NCBI GenBank assembly: GCA_964293475.1
Contig: CAXYYJ010000021.1
Location: forward strand, 1 to 64,000
Source: UBA12170 sp964293475
Lineage (GTDB): Bacteria; Bacteroidota; Bacteroidia; Bacteroidales; UBA12170
Length of the DNA: 64,000 nucleotides
Reading direction: 5' to 3'
A program made the translations under genes and the position numbers. The notes below the pieces were generated by a model. That model did not search any database, was not told the origin of the DNA, and was given only the letters and a program-made list of their open reading frames with translations. The first letter of the stretch is position 1. Each line of letters opens with the position of its first letter. Of this stretch, positions 44,673 to 53,030 are shown piece by piece.

Positions 44673-47600
44673 TTATTCAACTGGGCTAAATTGCAATTCG
44701 TCCTCATTTTTTACCGAAAGAATTCGTTGCTTTTCTATTTCTTCTTTTCTCTTTTTTTCACGCTTTTTCTGGCCCAGAAATAATTCCTTCAGTTGGTTGA
44801 ACTCCTTTCGGTAGAAAATACCAACTCCCTGAGTGTAAGGCGAAGTGTTATCAAGTAAATCAACGGTATTGGTCCTGTTAAAAGCTTTAAGCCGCAACCT
44901 GCCATCTCTGGTAATTTTTACCTCCACATTGATATCGCCCACAATATTCGATGTGTTTGAATTGGCACTATTCTGTGCATTTTGATATCCAAAATTTCCG
45001 TCAATGGTCACCCTCTCATCAAAAAGCTGTGTACTGAGAGCCACTTCAACCTCTTCGTTGGTCAAATCGCCTCCCGGCCTGTAATTAATTCCAATATCCA
45101 CATCTTTACTAATTTGCGACAGCCAGTTACTTAACTGATTAGCAACAATTTGCATGGATGTTCCACTCACACTATTGGCAAGACTGGTGTTCCCCCCTGT
45201 TCCACTATTAAAACTAAACGAATTAAAAATGAGCAACGAAAGCATTTGCTGCGACATTTCTGATGCATTGGTGGTATCTATTTTTGTGAAAACAAATTGT
45301 TTCACCTCTTCTGTGGCATTGGGAAAATCGAACCTGAATTTCACATTCGGATTCATGATTGGGCCTGTTAAACCAATAATACAGTCCACCGGTACTCTGC
45401 TTTTGAAGGATGAATCCTGCTCAAGTCCTAAACTACTCAAACTCGTTTTTAATTGATATTTAGCGCTCATACCCAGAGTTCCATTGTAGGGATTTCCTGT
45501 CCAGCTAATGGTTCCTCCTTCGTTTAGCACAAATTTTCTATTGAGTAAGTTTCTGATTTTAAAGAAGAAAAGACCATTATCGATGGTATAATCACCCGAC
45601 ATTCTAAAGTTTCCGGTTCTGGATAAATTCATATTCAAATCGCCACTTCCTCTTGCCTGAATAAGGCCAAGTTGGGCTGGAAGACTTATTTCTACCTTGG
45701 CATCGTTGGTTATAGATAAATCCATGTTGAGGGAGAAATTCGAAATTTGCGGCTTATATTTTTTAGCAGGACCAAGGTTTATGGTATCGTTGTTCGAAAC
45801 AAAGACAATAAAATTATTCTCAGAAACAGCCAAAGTGGTGCTTATTGGAATATGGATGTCGGTCCCATTTCGTGAGGTTGCTTTAATATCGAGAAAAACG
45901 TTATCAAAAGATCCATCAATCAAAACTTCACCATCGACAATGGCTTTTCCATAAAACATCTCATTCATGCCTTTGTGGGTATTTAAAGCCACAAAATTAT
46001 TGGGCAATACCTTTAAATCGACTCCAAAATCCTTGAGCCGGTTATGAGTTAAACCGCCATAGAGCAATGCAGTATTTCCCAGGGTATCATAAACTGTTAT
46101 CTCATCAAATCCAATTCTGTTATTATCGAGAATTAAATGGCCCGACATAGAATATAAGGTATTGAGATAGGATATGCGAAACTGGGTTCTGGACAAATCC
46201 AAACTTCCTGAAATGTCTGGTGCATCGAAAGTTCCACTAACATTAATCTCGCCAGTGGCTTTCCCTTCCAAATTGCCAACATACTCATCGAGAAAAGGTT
46301 TTAGAAAATCAATGGATAAATTATGCAAAGAAATATCCAGGTCGAACTGATTATACTTCTCGTTCGGATAATAGTAACCTTCCACATAAAGTGGTTTAAA
46401 CAGCCCCTTATTCCCCTGTTTTTGGAGATTGATATTTAAAAATATGGATTTATCATTGTTATAGGTCGATTTGATATCTGCCAATCCTAAATGTTGCCCA
46501 TTTACCGTAAAATCAGCCAGTTGTAAATTGGCTAGAAAATCTAAATTATCATAAACATTGATTAATTGAATATTTCCTGACAAATCGCCCTGAAGTGTTA
46601 TACCTGATGGCTCGGTAATCAGGTTAACAGCTGAGATATTGAAGCCATCGAATTGAATATTAAATCCTGTGTGGATAGAATCGGAGATTACGCCGTTAAA
46701 AACTATGCTTTGATGGATCGATTTAAAATACATACTATCAACTTCTATATGGCTCCCAGCAATGGCTATACTACCCGGCTGCACCAACCTCCACGATGAA
46801 TCGTTGATTACAAAATCAGCTTGTTGAAAAGAAATTTCGTATTGCTGCGAATCGCGCACCAGAGCATGACCAATAATATCGCCGCTATTCCTGATTTTGT
46901 CGCTCAAATTTAACCAATCGAGATGATAAAAAGCGCTGTCATTTTTGATTTTAACATCGAACATGATTTGGTCAAGCCCAAGTTTGAGACTGTCCTGCGG
47001 CTCAGGTTTTTTAAAAATCAATTGGTGCAAAGAAACCTTGGCGTGAGCAGCTTCTGCTGTTGTTTGAATACGAATATTGGGGTTTAATAAAGATATTCCA
47101 CCAAAATCCAATTCAGATGTTTCCAATTGAGCTAAAAAATTCTTGTCGCGCGATTTAAAATTTCCACTCAGAGTTAGCTCATCCTTTAATCTTAGCTCCG
47201 GAATAAATAAATCTGATAATTCATCTGTTTTATCTATAACGAAGTTGAATGAAAAATCCTCATTGACAAATTGTGGTTCTATATTTTCTTCGAGACTAAA
47301 TTTACTAAGATAGCTGCTTAACAACATTTCAAAAGCCCCCGGAAGTTTTTCAATATTATAAAGACCTGTTAATTCACCATTGATAAAATCAGAATGAACA
47401 GTTATTGTTTTGCTAAAGGCGTCGGTTCCTTTGTGTGACGAATTAACATGAAGTTTTTCCATGTCGTATATTTCGTTTTTGTATTTAAAGACCGTACTAT
47501 CAACCACAATGCTTCCAAGAAACTCGTCGATATTGTCGCCAGTAAAATCCATGTGAATTTTAGTGGAAAGGTTGGCAGAGGAGTCGATTTTCATTAAACC

Positions 47601-49214
47601 AAGTTCGGCAAGCATAACATGCTTAAAATCAGCTCTGAAATCGAAATTTGGTTTTTGCGAATTGAAATTTATCAATCCTAAAAACTTGGCATCTATCAAC
47701 CGGTCATCGATGGAAACAGACCCTTGAAATTTATTTTCGCTTATGGCGGCATCAATAAAAATTGTTTCTAGCTGATTTCCCCGAAAATTAAGCCCGTCAA
47801 TATTCCCGTCAATTTGAGTTTTTAGGGTTGGCAGGGTAACACCCTGTCCTTTCACATGAAGGTCGAAATTAAGGGCCCCGAAGTCCGATTCCATCTCAAT
47901 CAACTGACCTAACTGGAAACCAGTTGCCTTGAAATCGCCTTGATATACAATGGTCTCCTTCTCTTTATCGCTTTTTATCTGAACATCGGTGATTAGTTTT
48001 CCGATATCGGTATAGACTTGAGCGTTTGATACAAAATCGTTATAAAACCCTGTAAATCTGCCTTTTAGTCTAATGCGCCCAAATTTCTCAATTTCTTCGG
48101 GTATCATATCAAGCTGCAAATTTCCCGGAAGTTTAAACCTTTGCAAATCGCTCAAATCGGTGGTAAAATCATCCACTTTTAATTTAACAAATGTTTCGTA
48201 AATATTGGGCAGACCAGTCATTTGAGCATCGCCACGAAACAATGTAGAGTTGCCAAAATACAGCTTAATATCCTTCCCCTTCATGTTTTTAATAGGCCCT
48301 TTAACTCTTCCTTGCAATCTAACCTCGTTTTCCATTCCATCAATATCGGGGGCAAAAAATACAATATCATTCATATGCACCATAGATGGTTGAATATCAG
48401 CATCAAGAATTACATCATCTATAAAATTCAGATAGCTACTCCAGCCATTATAGTTAAAGGTTAAATTTAGCGAAGCATGCGATAAGGGAGTTATAAGCTG
48501 AGCATCGGTTAGAGTCATGGTGGTGGGACTTACAATTGCTTTTGCCTCAAGATTACTCAATACAACCCCGCATCTGTCTTTCCCCGACAATGATTTGATG
48601 GTTCCCGAAATGCTATCGTCAATCACCTCAACATCCTCCAGGTCAAGGTTTATGGCCGAAATATCCAAGTGCTCATAGTTCATGTATGGACTATTGTCAA
48701 CACTATCAGTTTCAATATAATAAACAAAGCGGGAATCGGTAATTTTCAAGTGCCGAAGTCCCATTAAAAATTGCTTTCCACTTGTGGTTTCTTTTATTGT
48801 GGTATCGACAGATGAGTCAATTTGATCCAAAAGAATGTTCAAATTCAAATCATTATCGCCTTTATACTGAACCAAATTGAAAAATGCACTGTCTATGGTC
48901 ACACTTCCCAAAAGCAGTTTATTCTTTGCAGCCTGAGCCAAGGGGTAGTAAACTTTAATGTTTTTGGCGGTTATCATGGGCTGGTTTTTATAGTCGTTAA
49001 TTCGAACATTCTCCAAATTCACGTGAATAAAAGAAATAATTCGAATTTTGTCTATCCATACCGATACCCCCAGATAATTGGAGATATAGGTAGAACCGAG
49101 CCTGCCTAAATATGCCTGAACACCACTATTTCGAAGAACTGATAAAAGAAAACCCAGGCTAATTGTAACAATCAGCAATATCCTTATCAGTCCTTTTATA
49201 ATTTTCCAAATCAA
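44673..49214 (-). CDS. tamB: TamB-like translocation/assembly module protein
   Basis: 1513 aa. One N-terminal transmembrane anchor (IRILLIVTISLGFLLSVL), long AsmA/TamB-like beta-taco repeats, and a C-terminal DUF490/TamB domain (NGLFFFKIRNLLNRKFVLNE, GTLGMSAKYQL, SMQIVANQLSNWLSQ) followed by a charged tail. TamB-type proteins bridge the two membranes and take part in outer-membrane assembly or lipid transport. The only in-frame start before the anchor is TTG at 49214 because an in-frame stop lies at 49227-49229. Divergent from tsaD with a 36-bp gap. Confidence 0.88.
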   Translation of the reverse strand: MIWKIIKGLIRILLIVTISLGFLLSVLRNSGVQAYLGRLGSTYISNYLGVSVWIDKIRIISFIHVNLENVRINDYKNQPMITAKNIKVYYPLAQAAKNKLLLGSVTIDSAFFNLVQYKGDNDLNLNILLDQIDSSVDTTIKETTSGKQFLMGLRHLKITDSRFVYYIETDSVDNSPYMNYEHLDISAINLDLEDVEVIDDSISGTIKSLSGKDRCGVVLSNLEAKAIVSPTTMTLTDAQLITPLSHASLNLTFNYNGWSSYLNFIDDVILDADIQPSMVHMNDIVFFAPDIDGMENEVRLQGRVKGPIKNMKGKDIKLYFGNSTLFRGDAQMTGLPNIYETFVKLKVDDFTTDLSDLQRFKLPGNLQLDMIPEEIEKFGRIRLKGRFTGFYNDFVSNAQVYTDIGKLITDVQIKSDKEKETIVYQGDFKATGFQLGQLIEMESDFGALNFDLHVKGQGVTLPTLKTQIDGNIDGLNFRGNQLETIFIDAAISENKFQGSVSIDDRLIDAKFLGLINFNSQKPNFDFRADFKHVMLAELGLMKIDSSANLSTKIHMDFTGDNIDEFLGSIVVDSTVFKYKNEIYDMEKLHVNSSHKGTDAFSKTITVHSDFINGELTGLYNIEKLPGAFEMLLSSYLSKFSLEENIEPQFVNEDFSFNFVIDKTDELSDLFIPELRLKDELTLSGNFKSRDKNFLAQLETSELDFGGISLLNPNIRIQTTAEAAHAKVSLHQLIFKKPEPQDSLKLGLDQIMFDVKIKNDSAFYHLDWLNLSDKIRNSGDIIGHALVRDSQQYEISFQQADFVINDSSWRLVQPGSIAIAGSHIEVDSMYFKSIHQSIVFNGVISDSIHTGFNIQFDGFNISAVNLITEPSGITLQGDLSGNIQLINVYDNLDFLANLQLADFTVNGQHLGLADIKSTYNNDKSIFLNINLQKQGNKGLFKPLYVEGYYYPNEKYNQFDLDISLHNLSIDFLKPFLDEYVGNLEGKATGEINVSGTFDAPDISGSLDLSRTQFRISYLNTLYSMSGHLILDNNRIGFDEITVYDTLGNTALLYGGLTHNRLKDFGVDLKVLPNNFVALNTHKGMNEMFYGKAIVDGEVLIDGSFDNVFLDIKATSRNGTDIHIPISTTLAVSENNFIVFVSNNDTINLGPAKKYKPQISNFSLNMDLSITNDAKVEISLPAQLGLIQARGSGDLNMNLSRTGNFRMSGDYTIDNGLFFFKIRNLLNRKFVLNEGGTISWTGNPYNGTLGMSAKYQLKTSLSSLGLEQDSSFKSRVPVDCIIGLTGPIMNPNVKFRFDFPNATEEVKQFVFTKIDTTNASEMSQQMLSLLIFNSFSFNSGTGGNTSLANSVSGTSMQIVANQLSNWLSQISKDVDIGINYRPGGDLTNEEVEVALSTQLFDERVTIDGNFGYQNAQNSANSNTSNIVGDINVEVKITRDGRLRLKAFNRTNTVDLLDNTSPYTQGVGIFYRKEFNQLKELFLGQKKREKKRKEEIEKQRILSVKNEDELQFSPVE

Positions 49215-49227
49215 TGAATGATTGTTT

Positions 49228-49235
49228 TATTTTTG
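49228..49235 (+). promoter_or_regulatory. -7 promoter box of tsaD
   Basis: TATTTTTG, 15 nt before ATG 49251; it lies downstream of the alternative ATG 49218 and so rules that start out. Confidence 0.4.
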
Positions 49236-49250
49236 CCAAAAAATTTATCC

Positions 49251-50276
49251 ATGAGCACTTATATTTTAGGAATAGAATCATCTTGCGACGACACATCTGC
49301 TTCAGTAATTCAGGATGATACTATTCTGTCTAATATCATTGCTAATCAGAAAGTTCACCACAAATATGGCGGCGTTGTTCCTGAGCTGGCTTCCAGATCG
49401 CATCAACAGAATATTATTCCGGTAATACACAGTGCATTAATGGAAGCAAATATAAATAAAAATCAGCTCAACGCTATTGCTTTTACACGTGGCCCGGGAC
49501 TTTTGGGAAGCCTTTTGGTTGGTACATCATTTGCAAAAGCCTTTTCCATGGGTTTGCAAATACCTTTGATTGAAATTGACCATCTTCAGGCTCATATTTT
49601 AGCCCATTTTGCTCAAAAACCATTGAACCGGAAAGCAACACCAAAATTCCCCTTTTTATGCCTGACTGTTTCGGGGGGTCATACTCAAATTGTGAAAGTG
49701 AATGACTATTTTGACATGCAGATTATTGGCCAAACCATTGATGATGCTGCTGGAGAAGCCTTCGACAAGTCGGCTAAAATCATGGGATTACCCTATCCCG
49801 GTGGTCCGGTAATTGACAGACTTGCAAAAATAGGTAACCCCAAAAGGTTTTCATTTCCCATTCCACAAATTCCGAACTTAGATTATAGTTTTAGCGGTTT
49901 AAAAACATCGATACTCTACTTTTTGCGCGATGAGCTGAAGAAAGATGAAAATTTCATCGAAAAAAATAAAGAGGACATTTCAGCCAGCATTCAGTACACC
50001 ATTGTAAAAATTCTCCTCAAAAAACTCATCAAAGCATCAGAAATTACGGGGATAAAAGAAATTGCCATTGCCGGCGGAGTTAGTGCAAACAGTGGCTTGC
50101 GGTTAGCCATTCAAAATGGAGAAAATGAGTATGGATGGAAAACCTATATTCCAGATTTTGAATTTACTACCGATAATGCTGCTATGATTGCTATTACTGG
50201 TCTATACAAGTTCAAAGAAGGACTATTTAGCGACCACAAAACAGCTCCATATACGCGCTCAATCTTAAAAGTTTAA
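49251..50276 (+). CDS. tsaD: tRNA N6-adenosine threonylcarbamoyltransferase
   Basis: 341 aa ASKHA-fold protein that completes t6A at position 37 of ANN-decoding tRNAs. Family motifs: ILGIESSCDDTSAS at the N-terminus, GVVPELASRSHQQN, the metal-binding IDHLQAHILAHF, LTVSGGHTQIV and AIAGGVSANSGLR. Start 49251 (MSTYILGIESS) fits family and promoter. Followed 21 nt later by the phosphatase gene. Confidence 0.95.
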   Translation: MSTYILGIESSCDDTSASVIQDDTILSNIIANQKVHHKYGGVVPELASRSHQQNIIPVIHSALMEANINKNQLNAIAFTRGPGLLGSLLVGTSFAKAFSMGLQIPLIEIDHLQAHILAHFAQKPLNRKATPKFPFLCLTVSGGHTQIVKVNDYFDMQIIGQTIDDAAGEAFDKSAKIMGLPYPGGPVIDRLAKIGNPKRFSFPIPQIPNLDYSFSGLKTSILYFLRDELKKDENFIEKNKEDISASIQYTIVKILLKKLIKASEITGIKEIAIAGGVSANSGLRLAIQNGENEYGWKTYIPDFEFTTDNAAMIAITGLYKFKEGLFSDHKTAPYTRSILKV

Positions 50277-50297
50277 TTTCATCCAAATATTTTAACC

Positions 50298-50765
50298 ATG
50301 AAGATATTAATGATTTGCCTTGGAAATATTTGCCGCTCGCCCATGGCTGAGGGAATAATGCGGTCAAAAATTGAGAAAAACAACCTTACTGCCAAGGTAG
50401 ATAGTTGCGGAACAGCCAATTATCATGTTGGGGACTATCCTGACTACAGAGCTCAAAGCACGATGAAAAAGCATGGTATTGATATTTCGGCTCACCTTGG
50501 GCGTCAATTCCAAATGGATGATTTCGATACATTCGATTTGATTTATACCATGGATCAAAACAATTTTAACCACATTTTCTCGTTAGCACGAAATGATGCA
50601 GAACAGAAGAAAGTAAAAATGATTATGAACGAAGTATTTCCAGGCGAAAATCGTGATGTCCCTGATCCATACTATGGCACGAACGAGGGTTTTGAAGAAA
50701 CATATAAGCTGCTGGATTTAGCTTGTGAAAAGATTGCAAATGGGGTAAAAAAATTAAAGGTGTGA
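50298..50765 (+). CDS. Low-molecular-weight protein-tyrosine-phosphatase
   Basis: 155 aa. P-loop MICLGNICRSPMAEG (C8, R14) is the phosphate-binding signature, and DVPDPYYG holds the general-acid Asp. Cytoplasmic dephosphorylation of tyrosine-phosphorylated proteins, often linked to capsule/EPS control. Probably co-transcribed with tsaD. Its stop codon is embedded in the left arm of the hairpin at 50754-50781. Confidence 0.92.
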   Translation: MKILMICLGNICRSPMAEGIMRSKIEKNNLTAKVDSCGTANYHVGDYPDYRAQSTMKKHGIDISAHLGRQFQMDDFDTFDLIYTMDQNNFNHIFSLARNDAEQKKVKMIMNEVFPGENRDVPDPYYGTNEGFEETYKLLDLACEKIANGVKKLKV

Positions 50766-50781
50766 GAACCCACACCTTTAA
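50747..50781 (-). terminator. Terminator hairpin of unit A, overlapping the phosphatase stop
   Basis: Perfect 11-bp inverted repeat TTAAAGGTGTG (50754-50764) / CACACCTTTAA (50771-50781), 6-nt loop. The T-run is only on the minus strand (A7 at 50747-50753). On the plus strand the same hairpin may still protect the tsaD-phosphatase mRNA. Confidence 0.7.
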
Positions 50782-50815
50782 ACACAAACCATAATTAACC
50801 AAAAAATATTAATAT
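50782..50815 (-). repeat. Conserved block, copy A
   Basis: The plus strand begins ACACAAACCATAATTAACC and continues through an A6 tract to TTAATAT. It matches copy B at 51175-51207 at nearly every position except a 2-nt indel; the adjoining hairpins do not match. Confidence 0.75.
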
Positions 50816-50826
50816 AAATTAATGCC

Positions 50827-50857
50827 CAAATATACACGGTAGATTATAACTTGTCAA
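50827..50857 (-). promoter_or_regulatory. Promoter of unit A
   Basis: Minus-strand CTTGACA (complement of CAA at 50855-50857), 20-nt spacer, TATATTTG at 50827-50834. Nothing coding lies downstream within 70 nt. Confidence 0.5.
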
Positions 50858-51141
50858 GAAATTCCTAAAAAATCTTTTTAAAATTTTAATCTTTTTTAAG
50901 AAATCCAGCATTATCAATACTTCCAATAGGATTCCTTATCCTTTTCATAATAGATTTATCCTTAAACACTTATAATTTTTTATATTAGTCTTTATGACTT
51001 TTTAAAATTTTTATTGAACATTGGGAGATTTCGGAATAAATTTAAAGAACTGGCGACCTATTATTTAACAGATTTTTCTTGATTTTTACTTTTTGAGCAA
51101 TTCCTTGAAATAGTTTTTATGTTTGATAAATCTGCTTGAAA

Positions 51142-51205
51142 TAAAAAAGGCGCCGAAAGAAATCCAGCGCCTCAATACAAACCATATTTAACCAAAAAAT
51201 TTAAT
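51142..51205 (-). ncRNA. Putative small RNA (unit B)
   Basis: Minus-strand -7 box TATTTTTG at 51212-51219 predicts a start near 51205. The transcript carries the conserved block TTTTTTGGTTAAATATGG and ends at a 6-bp hairpin plus T6. About 64 nt. The hairpin sequence differs completely from unit A while position and length are kept, as expected of a terminator under structural selection only. Confidence 0.45.
51143..51172 (-). terminator. Terminator of unit B
   Basis: AGGCGC (51148-51153) / GCGCCT (51167-51172), 13-nt loop, T6 on the minus strand. It could also stop glmM read-through, whose stop is ~360 nt upstream. Confidence 0.65.
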
Positions 51206-51207
51206 AT
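51175..51207 (-). repeat. Conserved block, copy B
   Basis: The plus strand begins ATACAAACCATATTTAACC and continues through an A6 tract to TTAATAT, the partner of copy A at 50782-50815. Within it and its flank, CCATATT and AATATGG could pair. Confidence 0.75.
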
Positions 51208-51211
51208 GGGT

Positions 51212-51219
51212 CAAAAATA
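51212..51219 (-). promoter_or_regulatory. -7 promoter box of unit B
   Basis: TATTTTTG on the minus strand. Possible TTG elements lie 15 or 21 nt upstream (complements of 51235-51237 and 51241-51243), neither ideal. Confidence 0.35.
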
Positions 51220-51337
51220 GCATTATTGTTATTACAATGACAATCTAAGAACCACTAAAAAGACAATTTGTTAATAAAATAGAATGAGTCTAAAATTAAA
51301 AAATCACATAATAATGATTATCAATAACTTAAAAATT

Positions 51338-51351
51338 TTTCAAACGTTTGA
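51338..51351. promoter_or_regulatory. 14-bp perfect palindrome, possible operator
   Basis: TTCAAACGTTTGAA, flanked by A/T runs, in the gene-free region. LacI-type regulators bind palindromes with a central CG, but no such regulator gene is in view. Confidence 0.25.
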
Positions 51352-51529
51352 ATTTTTTTCCAATTTCGATAAAAATACCCTGTATAAGAATAATTTCATT
51401 TGCACATACAAATCCAAAATTGCTTATAATTTACAAATTCAGCGGGTTAAACTGAAATAGCAATTATATCATACTCATATTAGTGTAAAAAAGCAATAAA
51501 TAAAAGGCAAGAAATTGATTGTCAGGGAA

Positions 51530-52924
51530 TTAATTATTTCTTAGAATCTCTCCCACATCAACCATCATTTTTTTGGATAAATTTTCGGATGTATTCACTG
51601 AATTACTTTCAGAATAAATTCTTATAATCGGCTCAGTATTCGATTTTCTTAAATGTACCCATCCTTCGCTGAAATCTATTTTAACGCCGTCGATGGTAGA
51701 AACTTCCTCGCGATTATATTTTTTCGCAATTTTTTGCAAAATATCGTCCACATCCATTTCTGGCTCAAGGTTAATCCTATTCTTTGAAATGAAGTAATTG
51801 GGATATCCTGATCGTATTTTGCTAACTTTTTGTTTCTTCTCGGCCATTAAGCTCAAAAACAAAGCTATTCCAACCAAGGCATCTCTACCGTAGTGAAGCT
51901 CGGGTAAAATAACGCCACCATTACCTTCGCCCCCAATAATGGCGTTGGTTGATTTCATCATTTCTACAACGTTTACTTCACCAACCGCAGATGCATTATA
52001 ATCAACACCATATTTACGAGATATATCGCGCAATGCCCTTGTACTACTCAGATTGGACACGGTATTTCCTGGTTTTTTCGACAAAATATAATCAGCAACA
52101 GCAACTAAAGTATACTCTTCACCAAAAACTTCACCATTTTCACTAATAATCGCCAACCGGTCAACATCGGGATCTACAACAAATCCAACATCAGCTTTGC
52201 GCTTTATTACTTCGTCACTTATTGATGTCAGATTCTCTGGCAGTGGTTCCGGGTTATGAGGAAAAATACCATTGGGGGTATCGAACAACGGAAATACCTT
52301 CTTTATTCCCAATTCTTCCAAAAGCATTGGAATAGCTATTCCGCCAGTACTGTTCACAGCATCAAAAGCCACAGAAAATCCAGCTTCTTTAATGGCTTCA
52401 ACATTAACCAAATCGAGTTCCAGTATTTTTTTAATATGCTTAAGCATCTGTTTTTCATCCTGTTGAATACTTCCCAACTGATCAACATTTTTATACTCCA
52501 CCGACCCTGCCGCTACTATATCAAGCAGCATCTGACCTTCGGATGCGGAAATAAATTCACCTTTTTGATTTAGAAGTTTCAGAGCATTCCATTGTTTGGG
52601 ATTGTGGCTTGCTGTGAGAATAATTCCTCCATGAGCAGATAAATCAACCACCGCCATTTCTACTGTAGGCGTGGTACTTAAACCCAAATTTATTACTTCA
52701 ACTCCCATGGCCACAAGGGTATTGTTCACCAGTGCTTCTACCATCTGCCCGCTCATTCGTGCATCGCGGCCAACCACAATTCTAATTTGCTTGCTTTTGG
52801 TACTTTCGTAAATAAATTTTGCAAATGCTGCGGTAAAGTCAACAATATCAGCAGGGGTTAGATTTAATCCTTGTTTTCCTCCGATTGTTCCTCTAAACCC
52901 TGAAATAGATTTAATTAATGTCAT
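51530..52924 (-). CDS. glmM: Phosphoglucosamine mutase
   Basis: 464 aa alpha-D-phosphohexomutase. Catalytic serine loop ILTASHNPKQWNALK, metal loop DPDVDRLAI, sugar-binding GGEGNGGVI, and the C-terminal phosphate-binding RKSNTEPIIRIYSE are all present. It converts glucosamine-6-P to glucosamine-1-P for UDP-GlcNAc; a phosphomannomutase/phosphoglucomutase role is the main alternative. Start ATG 52924 gives the family N-terminus SISGFRGTIGG. Confidence 0.88.
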   Translation of the reverse strand: MTLIKSISGFRGTIGGKQGLNLTPADIVDFTAAFAKFIYESTKSKQIRIVVGRDARMSGQMVEALVNNTLVAMGVEVINLGLSTTPTVEMAVVDLSAHGGIILTASHNPKQWNALKLLNQKGEFISASEGQMLLDIVAAGSVEYKNVDQLGSIQQDEKQMLKHIKKILELDLVNVEAIKEAGFSVAFDAVNSTGGIAIPMLLEELGIKKVFPLFDTPNGIFPHNPEPLPENLTSISDEVIKRKADVGFVVDPDVDRLAIISENGEVFGEEYTLVAVADYILSKKPGNTVSNLSSTRALRDISRKYGVDYNASAVGEVNVVEMMKSTNAIIGGEGNGGVILPELHYGRDALVGIALFLSLMAEKKQKVSKIRSGYPNYFISKNRINLEPEMDVDDILQKIAKKYNREEVSTIDGVKIDFSEGWVHLRKSNTEPIIRIYSESNSVNTSENLSKKMMVDVGEILRNN

Positions 52925-52963
52925 ATTGGGATGTCCTCTTTATTAATGCGTTTAATTTTGCCA

Positions 52964-52971
52964 CAAAAATA
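52964..52971 (-). promoter_or_regulatory. -7 promoter box of glmM
   Basis: TATTTTTG on the minus strand, 39 nt before ATG 52924; the divergent TPR-gene promoter overlaps this region. Confidence 0.35.
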
Positions 52972-52983
52972 AAACAAATACAT

Positions 52984-53011
52984 TTTGATAGCTTCAAAAT
53001 TTCTAATTTTG
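52984..53011 (+). promoter_or_regulatory. Promoter of the TPR gene
   Basis: TTTG at 52984-52987, 16-nt spacer, TAATTTTG at 53004-53011; ATG 53031 follows 19 nt later. Confidence 0.45.
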
Positions 53012-53030
53012 CAAATACTAATCAAAAACT

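Larger units (their letters stand above)
50747..50820 (-). ncRNA. Putative small RNA (unit A)
   Basis: Minus-strand promoter (TTG-20 nt-TATATTTG) predicts a start near 50820; the transcript crosses the conserved block TTTTTTGGTTAATTATGG and ends at an 11-bp hairpin plus T7. About 74 nt, no credible open frame. Homologous to unit B at 51142-51205. Its hairpin overlaps the phosphatase stop codon, so it also lies antisense to that mRNA's 3' end. Confidence 0.45.
50821..51529. other. Gene-free AT-rich intergenic region
   Basis: Together with the hairpin at its left edge this is the longest stretch without coding capacity in the window. It holds the promoter of unit A, all of unit B, and the 14-bp palindrome at 51338-51351. 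The remaining sequence is very AT-rich with no recognised tRNA, riboswitch or conserved frame. Confidence 0.7.

Noticed and set aside
51077..51132. Small frame running from ATGGTTTG of unit B through its terminator
   Set aside because: About 22 codons crossing the hairpin and T-run; the matching frame in unit A stops after four codons, so it is not conserved as a peptide.
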